Assembly (NCBI GenBank): GCA_947629915.1
Contig: CANRFN010000019.1
Location: forward strand, 1 to 64,000
Length of the DNA: 64,000 nt
Reading direction: 5' to 3'
DNA from: an uncultured Oscillospiraceae bacterium
GTDB taxonomy: Bacteria; Bacillota; Clostridia; Oscillospirales; Oscillospiraceae
Part shown: in pieces, positions 1-8,076 of the stretch
Numbering within the stretch: the first letter of the stretch is position 1
Layout of the letters: every line of letters starts with the position of its first letter
Translations under genes and position numbers: made by a program
The notes under the pieces: model-generated
Databases searched by the model: none
What the model saw: only the letters and a program-made list of their open reading frames with translations
Told to the model about the DNA's origin: nothing

Positions 1-168
1 GCATCGGGGGTACCCCCTGGGGGGTCTCGGGTGGCTAGTGTCGGTTCCAATCAACAAATTTGTCGAATATCACCTTCCAAATTTCGCACTTTCCGCCCTT
101 CCGCAACATTTCTTTGGCCCAGGAAAAACGTCCTTTGGTTGCCTCTGCCCTGTTTCTGTCCGCCTCTC

Positions 169-197
169 TTGACAATTTCTCCCCGATGGTATATCCT
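169..197 (+). promoter_or_regulatory. Sigma-A-type promoter for the alpha/beta hydrolase gene
   Basis: TTGACA at 169-174 is followed after 17 bp by TATCCT at 192-197. A start near 204 would give a short leader carrying GGGAG at 214-218 before the GTG at 229. The 168 bases before it hold only a GGGGGTACCCCC palindrome at 6-17 and no gene that I can support. Confidence 0.6.
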
Positions 198-228
198 GAG
201 CCAAACTACGGATGGGAGCCCGAACACC

Positions 229-1251
229 GTGAAACAAAAGGTCAAAAAACCGAAAAAAGTACTAATCATTGTGCTGGCGGCGATTCTGGTCCTCGTCATC
301 GGCATTGTCCTCTTTGCCGGCAATTTTCTCTTTGAGTTTGCCGTCTACCCGGATGCCTCCTTCACCATGAACGATCTGACCGCCGGCGGCAGCGACACAG
401 ATCTGGAGACGCCCGCCGAGGAGCCGGAATACACCGAGGCCCAGCAGCAGTGGGTAGACTACTCCAAGGAGGCCAGCCACTGGTACAAGAACCAGGGGGA
501 GGAGATCATCCTGGAGCGCATGTCAGACAAGGGTGCCTCCCGCCGGCGGGGCGTGATCTTCCGCCAGGAGGGCCACCGCTATGCGATCCTCTTCCACGGC
601 TACACGGGCAATGCCGCCCAGATGGCCGCCTTTGCCAAGGTGTACTGGGATATCGGCTACACCTGCATCACGCCGGACGCCCTGGCCCACGGCGGCAGCG
701 ATGGCAAGTACATCGGCATGGGCTGGCTGGAGCGGCCGGACGTGCTGGCGTGGATCAACTGGATTCTGGAGAAAGACCCCACCGCGGAGATCGTCCTCCA
801 CGGCATCTCCATGGGCGGCGCCACCGTGATGATGGCCGCCGGCGAGGAGCTCCCCGCCAATGTGAAGTGCATTGTAGAGGACTGCGGATACTCCTCGGTG
901 TGGGATGAGTTCAAGCTGCAGCTGAAGTACATCTTCCACATGCCCGCCTTCCCCCTGCTGAACGCCGCCTCCTTCTTCTGCAAAATCCGGGCCGGATACT
1001 CCTTTGAAGAGGCCTCTGCAGTGAACCAGCTGAAAAAGGCAACCGTGCCCATGCTCTTCATCCACGGGGAAGAGGACACCTTCGTCCCCTACGAGATGCT
1101 GGATGTGGTATATAACGCCTGTGCCAGCGCAGAAAAGCAGAAGCTCTCCGTCCCGGGAGCATCCCATGGCGCCTCCTCCAGCACGGACCCCGAGCTCTAC
1201 TGGACCACCGTGCTGGACTTTGTGAACAAGTATGTGGCACCGGCGAATTAG
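229..1251 (+). CDS. Membrane-anchored alpha/beta hydrolase
   Basis: This 340-aa protein is a serine hydrolase of the alpha/beta fold, probably an esterase or acyl hydrolase acting outside the membrane. A lysine-rich start is followed by one hydrophobic helix (about residues 10-32), so it is likely a signal anchor with the catalytic domain outside. The oxyanion-side HGYTG lies near residue 125. The nucleophile elbow GISMGG is near 190, the acid is in HGEEDTFVP near 285, and the histidine is in GASHG near 315. The frame is open back to position 31, but GTG 229 is preferred because GGGAG lies 10 bases upstream and a promoter sits directly before it; the 66 residues added by the longer frame look untranslated. 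Its end overlaps the HAD gene by 20 bp, suggesting coupling. Substrate unknown. Confidence 0.85.
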   Translation: MKQKVKKPKKVLIIVLAAILVLVIGIVLFAGNFLFEFAVYPDASFTMNDLTAGGSDTDLETPAEEPEYTEAQQQWVDYSKEASHWYKNQGEEIILERMSDKGASRRRGVIFRQEGHRYAILFHGYTGNAAQMAAFAKVYWDIGYTCITPDALAHGGSDGKYIGMGWLERPDVLAWINWILEKDPTAEIVLHGISMGGATVMMAAGEELPANVKCIVEDCGYSSVWDEFKLQLKYIFHMPAFPLLNAASFFCKIRAGYSFEEASAVNQLKKATVPMLFIHGEEDTFVPYEMLDVVYNACASAEKQKLSVPGASHGASSSTDPELYWTTVLDFVNKYVAPAN

Positions 1252-1879
1252 TGCGCTGATCTGGGATCTGGACGGCACCCTGGTGGACTCCTATGCCGTC
1301 TCCATTCCCTGTCTTCAGCAGGCTCTCACAGAGAACCACTACCCGATCTCGTTCGAGGATGTGCGCCGCTGGGTGCTGCTCTCCTCGGTGCGCAAGGTCT
1401 TCTCCGAGCTGGAGGCCCAGAGCCAGCCCGTCCCCGCCATGACCCAGCGGTACAACGAACTGGTGGCCTCCCGCAACAGCTTGGTGGGGCCCTGTCCCCA
1501 TGCGGCGGAGACCTTGAAGACCCTCTCTGAGATGGGCATCTCCCACTACATCTTCACCCACCACGACAGCTTTACCCAGCTGCTCCTGGACCAGTGCGGC
1601 CTCTCCCCCTGGATCACCGAATCCGTGAACGCGGACTACGGCTTCCCAAGAAAGCCAGCCCCGGATGGCATCCGGTACCTGCTGGACAAGTACCAGCTGT
1701 CCCCGGAGGAGACCTTCTACGTGGGAGACCGGCACCTGGACATCGAGGCCGCGGTGGCGGCCGGCATCGGCGGCATCCTCTATGTGCCGGCAGACAGCCC
1801 GGTGGAGCCCACAGGCGCGGAGGCACTTGTGATCCAGGACCTCCGGGAACTCATCGACCTCACCGACCCAGTGGGATAA
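1232..1879 (+). CDS. HAD-family hydrolase, phosphoglycolate phosphatase-like
   Basis: The 215-aa product has all four HAD motifs. DLDGTLVDS is near residue 12 (nucleophile and acid aspartates), the Thr/Ser motif is near FTHHD (about 110), the lysine is in RKPAPDG (about 140), and the acidic motif is VGDRHLDIEAA (about 167). The cap is helical and inserted after motif I, as in the phosphoglycolate phosphatase/beta-phosphoglucomutase subclass. It is cytosolic. The natural substrate cannot be told from sequence; small sugar phosphates are usual in the family. The ATG lies inside the 3' end of the preceding hydrolase gene and has no clear ribosome site of its own, so translation is probably coupled. 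Confidence 0.88.
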   Translation: MWHRRISALIWDLDGTLVDSYAVSIPCLQQALTENHYPISFEDVRRWVLLSSVRKVFSELEAQSQPVPAMTQRYNELVASRNSLVGPCPHAAETLKTLSEMGISHYIFTHHDSFTQLLLDQCGLSPWITESVNADYGFPRKPAPDGIRYLLDKYQLSPEETFYVGDRHLDIEAAVAAGIGGILYVPADSPVEPTGAEALVIQDLRELIDLTDPVG

Positions 1880-1960
1880 CAAAGCCGCAGTGGGGCCGCA
1901 ACAGGTCACCTCTATGGATCAGCAGGTCTTTTCCATCCTTTCGTTCTTTTTCCCAAATTT

Positions 1961-1982
1961 GGGGGCCGGTGCGGCCCCCATT
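1961..1982 (+). terminator. Hairpin after the HAD gene
   Basis: GGGGGCC (1961-1967) pairs with GGCCCCC (1973-1979) across a 5-base loop and is followed by ATTT. The U-run is short, so termination may be partial. Confidence 0.5.
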
Positions 1983-2025
1983 TCCATCGTATTCGCCCAA
2001 CTGCACCGAAACCGGGGAAATTCTC

Positions 2026-2054
2026 TTGTATTTCCCCGGTTCCTTCGCTATAAT
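2026..2054 (+). promoter_or_regulatory. Promoter of glnS
   Basis: TTGTAT (2026-2031), a 17-bp spacer and a perfect TATAAT (2049-2054). The leader to the ATG is only about 70 bases, too short for a T-box. Confidence 0.75.
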
Positions 2055-2128
2055 GGCAGGCGCCCGGCAGATCGGCAGACCGGGCAAACGCTATCTCTAT
2101 TTTCTCACCAAAGGAGTGTGACGACGAC

Positions 2129-3829
2129 ATGGCCGAGGAGTTCAAAGCCCCCGAAACAGGGGAAGCCGAGAGCAAGAATTTCATCCATCAGTTCATCGAC
2201 GAAGACATTGCAGAAGGTGGGCAGTTCCAGGGCATGACGGTCCACACCCGTTTCCCGCCTGAGCCCAACGGCTACCTGCACATCGGCCACTGCAAGGCCC
2301 TCACCATCGACTTCGGCACCGCCGAAAAGTATGGCGGCATGTGCAACCTCCGCTTTGACGACACCAACCCCGCCAAAGAGGACACCGAGTTTGTAGACGC
2401 CATCCAGGAGGACATCCACTGGCTTGGCTTCGACTGGGGAGACCGCCTGTTCTACGGCTCGGACTATTTCGACAAGACCTACGAGTACGCCATCGAGCTC
2501 ATTAAGAAGGGACTGGCGTACGTCTGCGAGCTCACCCCCGAGCAGTTCAAAGAGTACCGGGGAGACACCCTTCATCCCGCCCGCTCCCCCTGGCGGGACC
2601 GCCCCATCGAGGAGAACCTGGACCTCTTTGAGCGGATGAAGAACGGCGAGTTCCCCGAGGGCAAGTACACCCTGCGGGCCAAGATCGACCTGGCCTCCGG
2701 CAACTTCAATATGCGGGATCCCGTGCTGTACCGGATCCGCTATATCGAGCACCATCGCCAGGGGACCAAGTGGTGCATCTTCCCCATGTACGACTTCGCC
2801 CACCCCATTCAGGACGCCCTGGAGGGCATCACCCACTCCCTGTGCTCCCTGGAGTATGAGGACCACCGCCCCCTCTACGACTGGGTTGTTACCCACGTCT
2901 CCATCCCCTATCACAAGCCCCGCCAGATCGAGTTTGCCCGCCTCGGCATAGACCACACCGTGATGAGCAAGCGGAAGCTCCGCAAGCTCGTAGAGGACGG
3001 CTATGTGTCCGGCTGGGATGATCCCCGGATGCCCACCCTCTGCGGCCTCCGTCGCCGGGGCTACACCCCCCAGTCCATCCGCAACTTCTGCGACCGCATC
3101 GGCGTGGCCAAGAACACCAACACCATCGAGTACGCATTCCTGGAGTACTGCCTGCGGGAGGACCTCAACGACCACGCCCGCCGTGTCATGGCGGTGCTGC
3201 GCCCGGTGAAGCTCACCATCACCAACTACCCCGAGGGCCAGAGCGAGACCTTCGAAGTGGAGAACAACCCCAACCACCCGGAGGAGGGCACCCGCCCCGT
3301 CTCCTTCTCCCGCACCCTGTGGGTGGAGGCGGACGACTTCCTGGAGGCCCCCGTGCCCAAGTACAAGCGGCTGTACCCCAACGGTCCGGAGTGCCGCCTC
3401 AAGGGCGCGTACCTCATCCGCTGCACCGGCTGCGTGAAGGATGAGAGTGGCAACGTCACCGAGATCCTCGCCGAGTACGACCCCGAGAGCCGGGGCGGCA
3501 ACCCGGCAGACGGCCGCAAGGTGAAGGGCGCCACCATTCACTGGGTAGACGCCGCCACCGCCGAGACCGCCGAGATCCGCCTCTACGACAACCTCTTCTC
3601 CGATCCGGAGCCGGACGCCGCGGGCAAGGACTTTTTGCAGTGCCTGAACCCCAACTCCCTGGAGGTCCTCGCGGACGCCAAGGTGGAGGCGGGTTTGGGC
3701 CATCCGGATCCCTCGGAGCGGTTCCAGTTCCTCCGCCAGGGCTACTTCTGCGCAGACAGCCGGGACAGCAAGCCCGGGCACCTGGTGTTCAACCGGGCGG
3801 TGAGCCTGAAAGACAGCTTCAAGCCCTAA
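2129..3829 (+). CDS. glnS: Glutaminyl-tRNA synthetase
   Basis: GlnRS of 566 aa charges tRNA-Gln with glutamine in the cytosol. The class I signature is complete: PPEPNGYLHIGH near residue 45 carries HIGH, and VMSKRKL near residue 275 is the KMSKS loop. The catalytic domain continues with RFDDTNP, and the C-terminal anticodon-binding beta-barrels follow from about residue 340. The length agrees with bacterial GlnRS (about 550 aa). AAAGGAG lies 11-16 bases before the ATG. Many Firmicutes lack GlnRS and use GatCAB amidation of Glu-tRNA-Gln instead, so its presence marks a lineage that acquired the direct route. A GluRS of the other subtype is unlikely because the HIGH-proximal PPEPNG block is the GlnRS form. 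Confidence 0.95.
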   Translation: MAEEFKAPETGEAESKNFIHQFIDEDIAEGGQFQGMTVHTRFPPEPNGYLHIGHCKALTIDFGTAEKYGGMCNLRFDDTNPAKEDTEFVDAIQEDIHWLGFDWGDRLFYGSDYFDKTYEYAIELIKKGLAYVCELTPEQFKEYRGDTLHPARSPWRDRPIEENLDLFERMKNGEFPEGKYTLRAKIDLASGNFNMRDPVLYRIRYIEHHRQGTKWCIFPMYDFAHPIQDALEGITHSLCSLEYEDHRPLYDWVVTHVSIPYHKPRQIEFARLGIDHTVMSKRKLRKLVEDGYVSGWDDPRMPTLCGLRRRGYTPQSIRNFCDRIGVAKNTNTIEYAFLEYCLREDLNDHARRVMAVLRPVKLTITNYPEGQSETFEVENNPNHPEEGTRPVSFSRTLWVEADDFLEAPVPKYKRLYPNGPECRLKGAYLIRCTGCVKDESGNVTEILAEYDPESRGGNPADGRKVKGATIHWVDAATAETAEIRLYDNLFSDPEPDAAGKDFLQCLNPNSLEVLADAKVEAGLGHPDPSERFQFLRQGYFCADSRDSKPGHLVFNRAVSLKDSFKP

Positions 3830-3855
3830 CCTCCAACATCCCAGCGGAAAACCCC

Positions 3856-3895
3856 AGGCACGGCAGGTTTCGCGAACAATCTGCCGTGCCTTTTT
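3856..3895 (+). terminator. Intrinsic terminator of glnS
   Basis: AGGCACGGCAG (3856-3866) pairs perfectly with CTGCCGTGCCT (3881-3891), followed by five T. Confidence 0.85.
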
Positions 3896-3998
3896 GTGCC
3901 TGCCCGCCCGCGGAAAAAAGAAATACGTTTTTCACTGGTTTGGGCCTGTTTTGGACATTTTGCACGGTTTTGTGGCATTTTTCGGCCAAAAGTAGGAC

Positions 3999-4027
3999 TG
4001 TACTTTTTCCGGGCTGCATGGTATAAT
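3999..4027 (+). promoter_or_regulatory. Promoter of rnj
   Basis: TGTACT (3999-4004), 17 bp, then TATAAT (4022-4027). Transcripts would begin near 4034 with a GGCCGG/CCGGCC hairpin at 4035-4050, which could shield the 5' end. Confidence 0.6.
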
Positions 4028-4063
4028 TCCCCGCGGCCGGCTCTCCGGCCCCAACGACATCGC

Positions 4064-4092
4064 TGAAGCACCTGGTGTCTCGGTGCTTTTTT
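4064..4092 (+). terminator. Terminator-like attenuator in the rnj leader
   Basis: AAGCACC (4066-4072) pairs with GGTGCTT (4082-4088) and runs into six T (4087-4092). It lies between the promoter and the rnj ribosome site (AAAGGAG at 4107-4113), so it should end many transcripts before the gene unless read through. It could instead terminate transcription from upstream, but the glnS terminator already does that. Confidence 0.6.
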
Positions 4093-4119
4093 ATAGAATT
4101 CTATGGAAAAGGAGTATTT

Positions 4120-5778
4120 ATGGCAGAAAAACTGAAAATCATCTCTCTGGGCGGTCTCAACGAGATCGGCAAGAACCTCACCGTGTATGAGTACGGCAAC
4201 GATATCATCCTGGTGGATGTGGGTATGGGTTTCCCGGACACAGACATGTACGGCATTGATGTGGTCATCCCGGACTTCACATACCTGCTGCAGAATCGGG
4301 ACAAGATCCGCGCCATCTTCATCACCCACGGCCATGAGGACCACATCGGCGGCATTCCATACCTGATGCGAGATCTCAACTGCCCCATCTACGCCACACG
4401 GATGTCCGCCGGCCTCATCAACCTGAAGCTGGAGGAGCACAAGCTGGTAAACAAGGTGAAGCTCATCACCTGCGAGGCCGGCGACACGGTGAAGGCGGGG
4501 CGCTTCTCGGTGGAGTTCATCCATGTGAACCACTCCATTGCAGACGCGGTGGCCTTTGCCATTCGCTGTCCTGTGGGCGTCTGCCTCCACACGGGAGACT
4601 TCAAGGTGGACGCCACGCCCATTCAAGGCGGCATGATCGATCTCACCCGCCTCGGCCAACTGGGCAACGAGGGCGTGCTGGCCCTTCTCTGCGACTCCAC
4701 CAATGTGGAGCGCCCTGGGTACACCAAGAGCGAGCGCAGTGTGGGCGCGTCCTTTGAGGCCCTCTTCCGGGGCTGCGAGCAGCGGATTATCGTTACCACC
4801 TTCGCCTCCAACGTGGACCGCATCCAGCAGATCATCAACGTGGCCGCCAAATACGGCCGCAAAGTGGCGGTAACCGGCCGGAGCATGGAGAACGCCATGA
4901 AGGTCTCCACCGAGCTGGGCTACATGCAGGTGCCCGATGGCACCATGGTGGACATCTCCCAGGTGAAGACCCTGCCCCAGGACAAGGTGTGCGTCATCAG
5001 CACAGGCAGCCAGGGGGAGACCATGAGCGCCCTCACCCGCATGGCGTTCAACACCCACAAGCAGCTGGAACTGCAGCCGGGGGACCGGATCATCATCTCC
5101 GCCTCCGCCATTCCAGGCAACGAGGACGCGGTGTCCAGCGTCATCAACGAGCTGTACCGGAGAGACTGCGAGGTGGTAAACGAGCGGGAACTGCCGCTGC
5201 ACGTCTCCGGACACGCCTGCCAGGAGGAGCTCAAGATCATCCACGCCCTGGTGAAGCCCAAGTACTTCATCCCCATCCACGGCGAGCAGCGGCACCTGAA
5301 GATCCACGCCAAGCTGGCCCGGGAGATGGGCATGGACCCCAACAACATCGTCATCAGCGATGTGGGCCATGTGATTGAGGTCACCCAAAACGGCATCCGC
5401 CAGAACGGCACCGTGCCCGCGGGCAAGGTGTTCGTGGACGGATACGGCGTGGGCGATGTGGGCGCGGTGGTCCTCCGGGACCGCCAGCACCTCGCCACAG
5501 ACGGCATGATCGTGGTGGTGGTCTCCATGTCCGGCGAGGACGGCCAGATCATCTCCGGGCCGGACATCATCACACGGGGCTTCGTGTACGTCCGGGAGTC
5601 TGAGGACCTGATGGACGAGCTGAAGGAAGTGGTATCGGACACCTTGTACTCCTGCGAGGACCGGAACATCCGAGACTGGACCACCATCAAGTCCGAGATC
5701 AAAGGCGATCTCTCCGCGTACCTCTATAAGAAGACCAAGCGAAATCCCATGATTCTTCCCGTGATCATGGAAGTGTAA
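4120..5778 (+). CDS. rnj: Ribonuclease J
   Basis: RNase J (552 aa) is a cytosolic 5'-3' exonuclease and endonuclease of the metallo-beta-lactamase/beta-CASP superfamily, central to mRNA decay and rRNA maturation in Firmicutes. The metal-binding motif HGHEDHIGG is near residue 75, and further ligands lie in HVNHS (about 142) and in HTGDFK (about 164). The beta-CASP part covers about residues 200-370 (GRSMENA near 255, STGSQGE near 290), HVSGHA is near 365, and the C-terminal domain ends at MILPVIMEV. Length is that of RNase J1/J2 (about 555 aa). ATG 4120 is chosen over the frame's earlier start because AAAGGAG precedes it by 6 bases. The leader contains a terminator hairpin, suggesting regulation by attenuation. 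Confidence 0.95.
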   Translation: MAEKLKIISLGGLNEIGKNLTVYEYGNDIILVDVGMGFPDTDMYGIDVVIPDFTYLLQNRDKIRAIFITHGHEDHIGGIPYLMRDLNCPIYATRMSAGLINLKLEEHKLVNKVKLITCEAGDTVKAGRFSVEFIHVNHSIADAVAFAIRCPVGVCLHTGDFKVDATPIQGGMIDLTRLGQLGNEGVLALLCDSTNVERPGYTKSERSVGASFEALFRGCEQRIIVTTFASNVDRIQQIINVAAKYGRKVAVTGRSMENAMKVSTELGYMQVPDGTMVDISQVKTLPQDKVCVISTGSQGETMSALTRMAFNTHKQLELQPGDRIIISASAIPGNEDAVSSVINELYRRDCEVVNERELPLHVSGHACQEELKIIHALVKPKYFIPIHGEQRHLKIHAKLAREMGMDPNNIVISDVGHVIEVTQNGIRQNGTVPAGKVFVDGYGVGDVGAVVLRDRQHLATDGMIVVVVSMSGEDGQIISGPDIITRGFVYVRESEDLMDELKEVVSDTLYSCEDRNIRDWTTIKSEIKGDLSAYLYKKTKRNPMILPVIMEV

Positions 5779-5820
5779 GGCCAAGAAGCCCTGTTTTTCT
5801 CAGCAGCATTATGGTACAAT

Positions 5821-5847
5821 GGACCTCCCGCGACCCGCGGGAGGTCC
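5821..5847 (+). promoter_or_regulatory. 12-bp perfect hairpin in the recG leader
   Basis: GGACCTCCCGCG (5821-5832) pairs with CGCGGGAGGTCC (5836-5847) around ACC. It directly follows a TACAAT -10-like hexamer (5815-5820) and precedes the recG ribosome site GGAGGTG (about 5870). Its left arm, ACCTCC, could also pair with that ribosome site. With no U-run it is not a good terminator for rnj. Confidence 0.45.
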
Positions 5848-5881
5848 ATTTGCAATCCAATCATCCGTCTGGAGGTGTCTC

Positions 5882-7963
5882 ATGTCCATCACCCTGGATA
5901 CGTCCCTGGCCTCGCTCCCCGGCATCGGCTCGGTGCGGGCCGCCAAACTGGCCAAATTGGGGCTCGTCACCGCAGGAGATCTGCTCTACCATCTGCCCCA
6001 GCGCTATGAAGACCGCCGGGAGTGCTGTACCATTCAGGGCGCACCCCGGGGGCGGCCCTGCTGCATCACCGCCATGGTGAAGGCAAAGCCCACCTCCGCC
6101 ATGCTCCGCAAGGGGATGGACCTGGTGAAGGTGCGGGCCTTTGATGACACCGGCTCTCTCAACATCACCTACTTCAACCAGCTCTGGATGAAGGACCTGC
6201 AGCCCGGGGAGAGCTACGTCTTCTTCGGCACCGTGGAGGACTACAAGGGCTCCCCTTCCATGACGAACCCTGTCACGGAGCCGGAAAACGCCCAAAAGGC
6301 CACCCGGTGCATCCTCCCGGTCTATCCCCTCACCGCAGGCATCGGCAACAACCTGATCTGCTCCCTCACCCAGAAGGCCCTCCCCTGTGCAGAGGACCTG
6401 GAGGAGTTTCTCCCGGAGGAGGTGCGGCAGGCCCACGGGCTCTGCGGCATCGCATTTGCCCGCAAGAACATCCACTGGCCCCAGGAGTGGGAGCAGCTGG
6501 AGATCGCCCGGAGGCGGCTGGTCTTCGAGGAACTCTTCACCCTCACCTGCGGCATGGCGCTTTTGAAAGGCCGCCGCACCCAGGGCACCGGCCGCAAGGT
6601 GGAGAGCAAGGTGGAGGACTTTCTCCCTCTGCTGCCCTTCGCCCCCACCAACGCCCAGCGGAAGGCCATGGAGGATATCGCCAGGGACATGGCCTCCGGC
6701 CGCAGCATGAACCGGCTGGTGCAGGGCGATGTGGGCTCCGGCAAGACGGCGGTGGCGGCCTTTGCAGCCTGGGCCGTGATCCAGAGAGGCCACCAGGCGG
6801 CGATGATGGCCCCCACGGAACTTCTCGCCGAGCAGCACGCCAACACCCTGGACCGCCTTCTCTCCCCCGCCGGCATCCATGTGGTGCTGCTCACAGGCAC
6901 GGTAAAGGGCAAGGCGCGGCGGCAGGCATTGGAGAACATCGCCCTGGGCCAGGCGGATCTCATCGTGGGCACCCACGCCCTCTTCTCCCAGGACGTGGTC
7001 TACCGGGACCTGGCCCTGGTGATCGCAGACGAGCAGCACCGCTTTGGCGTCACCCAAAGGGGTGCCCTGGCGGCAAAGGGCGGCGCCCTTCCGCCCCATG
7101 TGCTGGTGATGTCCGCCACCCCCATCCCCAGGACGCTGGCCCTCATCATCTACGGAGACCTGGACGTGTCCCTGATCCGGGAGTTGCCCCCGGGCCGCAC
7201 CCCGGTGGCCACCTTCACCGTGGGGGAGGACAAGCGGAGCCGGATGTACGGCTTTATCCGAAAGCAGGTGGAGCTGGGCCGACAGGTGTATGTGGTCTGC
7301 CCCTCGGTGGACGAGTCTGAACCGCTGCCCCAGTGGGCAGATGTGCCGCCGGACGACCAGAATCTGAAGGCGGCCACCCTCCACGCCAAGGAGCTCCAGG
7401 AGCAGGTCTTCCCGGACCTCCGGGTGGGACTGGTCCACGGCAAGATGAAGCCGGCGGACAAGGAAAAAGCCATGGCATCCTTCTCCCAGGGGGAGCTGGA
7501 TGTGCTGGTCTCCACCACAGTAATCGAGGTGGGGGTGGACGTGCCCAACGCCTCCCTGATGATCGTGGAGAATGCCGAGCGGTTCGGCCTCTCCCAGCTC
7601 CACCAGCTGCGGGGCCGGGTGGGCCGGGGCACCCACGAGAGCTTCTGCGTGCTGGTGTCCGCCTCCAAGAGTGCCTCCGCCCGGCAGCGGCTGAAAGTGC
7701 TCTGCACCACCAACGATGGCTTCGAGATTGCAGAGGAGGACCTCCGCCTCCGGGGGCCGGGAGACTTCTTCGGCCACCGGCAGCACGGCCTGCCCCAGAT
7801 GAAGGTGGCGGACTTCGCCTCTGATGAGGAGTTGATGGAACAGGCGAAAGAGGCCGCAGAGGAGCTGGTCTCCCGGGATCCGGAGTTGAAAGACCCGGAG
7901 CACGCCGGGCTGAAGAAGCAGATCCGGCGGATGTTCGTGGACAACGCAGACCTCTTCAACTGA
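5882..7963 (+). CDS. recG: ATP-dependent DNA helicase RecG
   Basis: RecG (693 aa) remodels stalled replication forks and branch-migrates Holliday junctions. The N-terminal wedge/OB region (about residues 1-250) includes LPGIGSVRAAKLAKLG and the junction-binding fold. The superfamily 2 motor has Walker A GDVGSGKT near residue 283, ADEQHRFG (DEQH box) near 380, SATPIPRT near 410, and the second RecA lobe ends with the QLRGRVGRG motif near 577. Length matches the family (about 690 aa). ATG 5882 has GGAGGTG 6-12 bases upstream; the frame is open further but without a ribosome site. It is probably transcribed from its own weak promoter near 5815 or by read-through from rnj. Confidence 0.95.
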   Translation: MSITLDTSLASLPGIGSVRAAKLAKLGLVTAGDLLYHLPQRYEDRRECCTIQGAPRGRPCCITAMVKAKPTSAMLRKGMDLVKVRAFDDTGSLNITYFNQLWMKDLQPGESYVFFGTVEDYKGSPSMTNPVTEPENAQKATRCILPVYPLTAGIGNNLICSLTQKALPCAEDLEEFLPEEVRQAHGLCGIAFARKNIHWPQEWEQLEIARRRLVFEELFTLTCGMALLKGRRTQGTGRKVESKVEDFLPLLPFAPTNAQRKAMEDIARDMASGRSMNRLVQGDVGSGKTAVAAFAAWAVIQRGHQAAMMAPTELLAEQHANTLDRLLSPAGIHVVLLTGTVKGKARRQALENIALGQADLIVGTHALFSQDVVYRDLALVIADEQHRFGVTQRGALAAKGGALPPHVLVMSATPIPRTLALIIYGDLDVSLIRELPPGRTPVATFTVGEDKRSRMYGFIRKQVELGRQVYVVCPSVDESEPLPQWADVPPDDQNLKAATLHAKELQEQVFPDLRVGLVHGKMKPADKEKAMASFSQGELDVLVSTTVIEVGVDVPNASLMIVENAERFGLSQLHQLRGRVGRGTHESFCVLVSASKSASARQRLKVLCTTNDGFEIAEEDLRLRGPGDFFGHRQHGLPQMKVADFASDEELMEQAKEAAEELVSRDPELKDPEHAGLKKQIRRMFVDNADLFN

Positions 7964-8002
7964 GGCCGAGAAAACCCATCCGCCCCACAGCAACCCCCAG
8001 CA

Positions 8003-8041
8003 AAAAAGAGGTGCCGCAGGTCTTCTGCGGCACCTCTTGCA
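8003..8041. terminator. Bidirectional terminator between recG and the aldo/keto reductase
   Basis: AAGAGGTGCCGCAG (8006-8019) pairs with CTGCGGCACCTCTT (8025-8038). The minus strand reads on into six T, so it is strongest for the convergent minus-strand gene. Confidence 0.85.
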
Positions 8042-8076
8042 CATCTATGATCAATAGGTGGATTCTCCGGCGCGGC

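Noticed and set aside
2055..2128. T-box leader before glnS
   Set aside because: The leader is about 70 bases and has no T-box-like antiterminator.
2105..3781. Long minus-strand open frame opposite glnS
   Set aside because: It is Val/Leu/Gly/His-rich nonsense sequence from the complementary strand of a GC-rich gene; glnS has clear motifs, ribosome site and promoter.
3826..8044. Minus-strand open frames of 652 and 727 codons opposite rnj and recG
   Set aside because: They have no recognisable domains and show the His/Val/Gly bias of antisense frames; the plus-strand genes are unambiguous.
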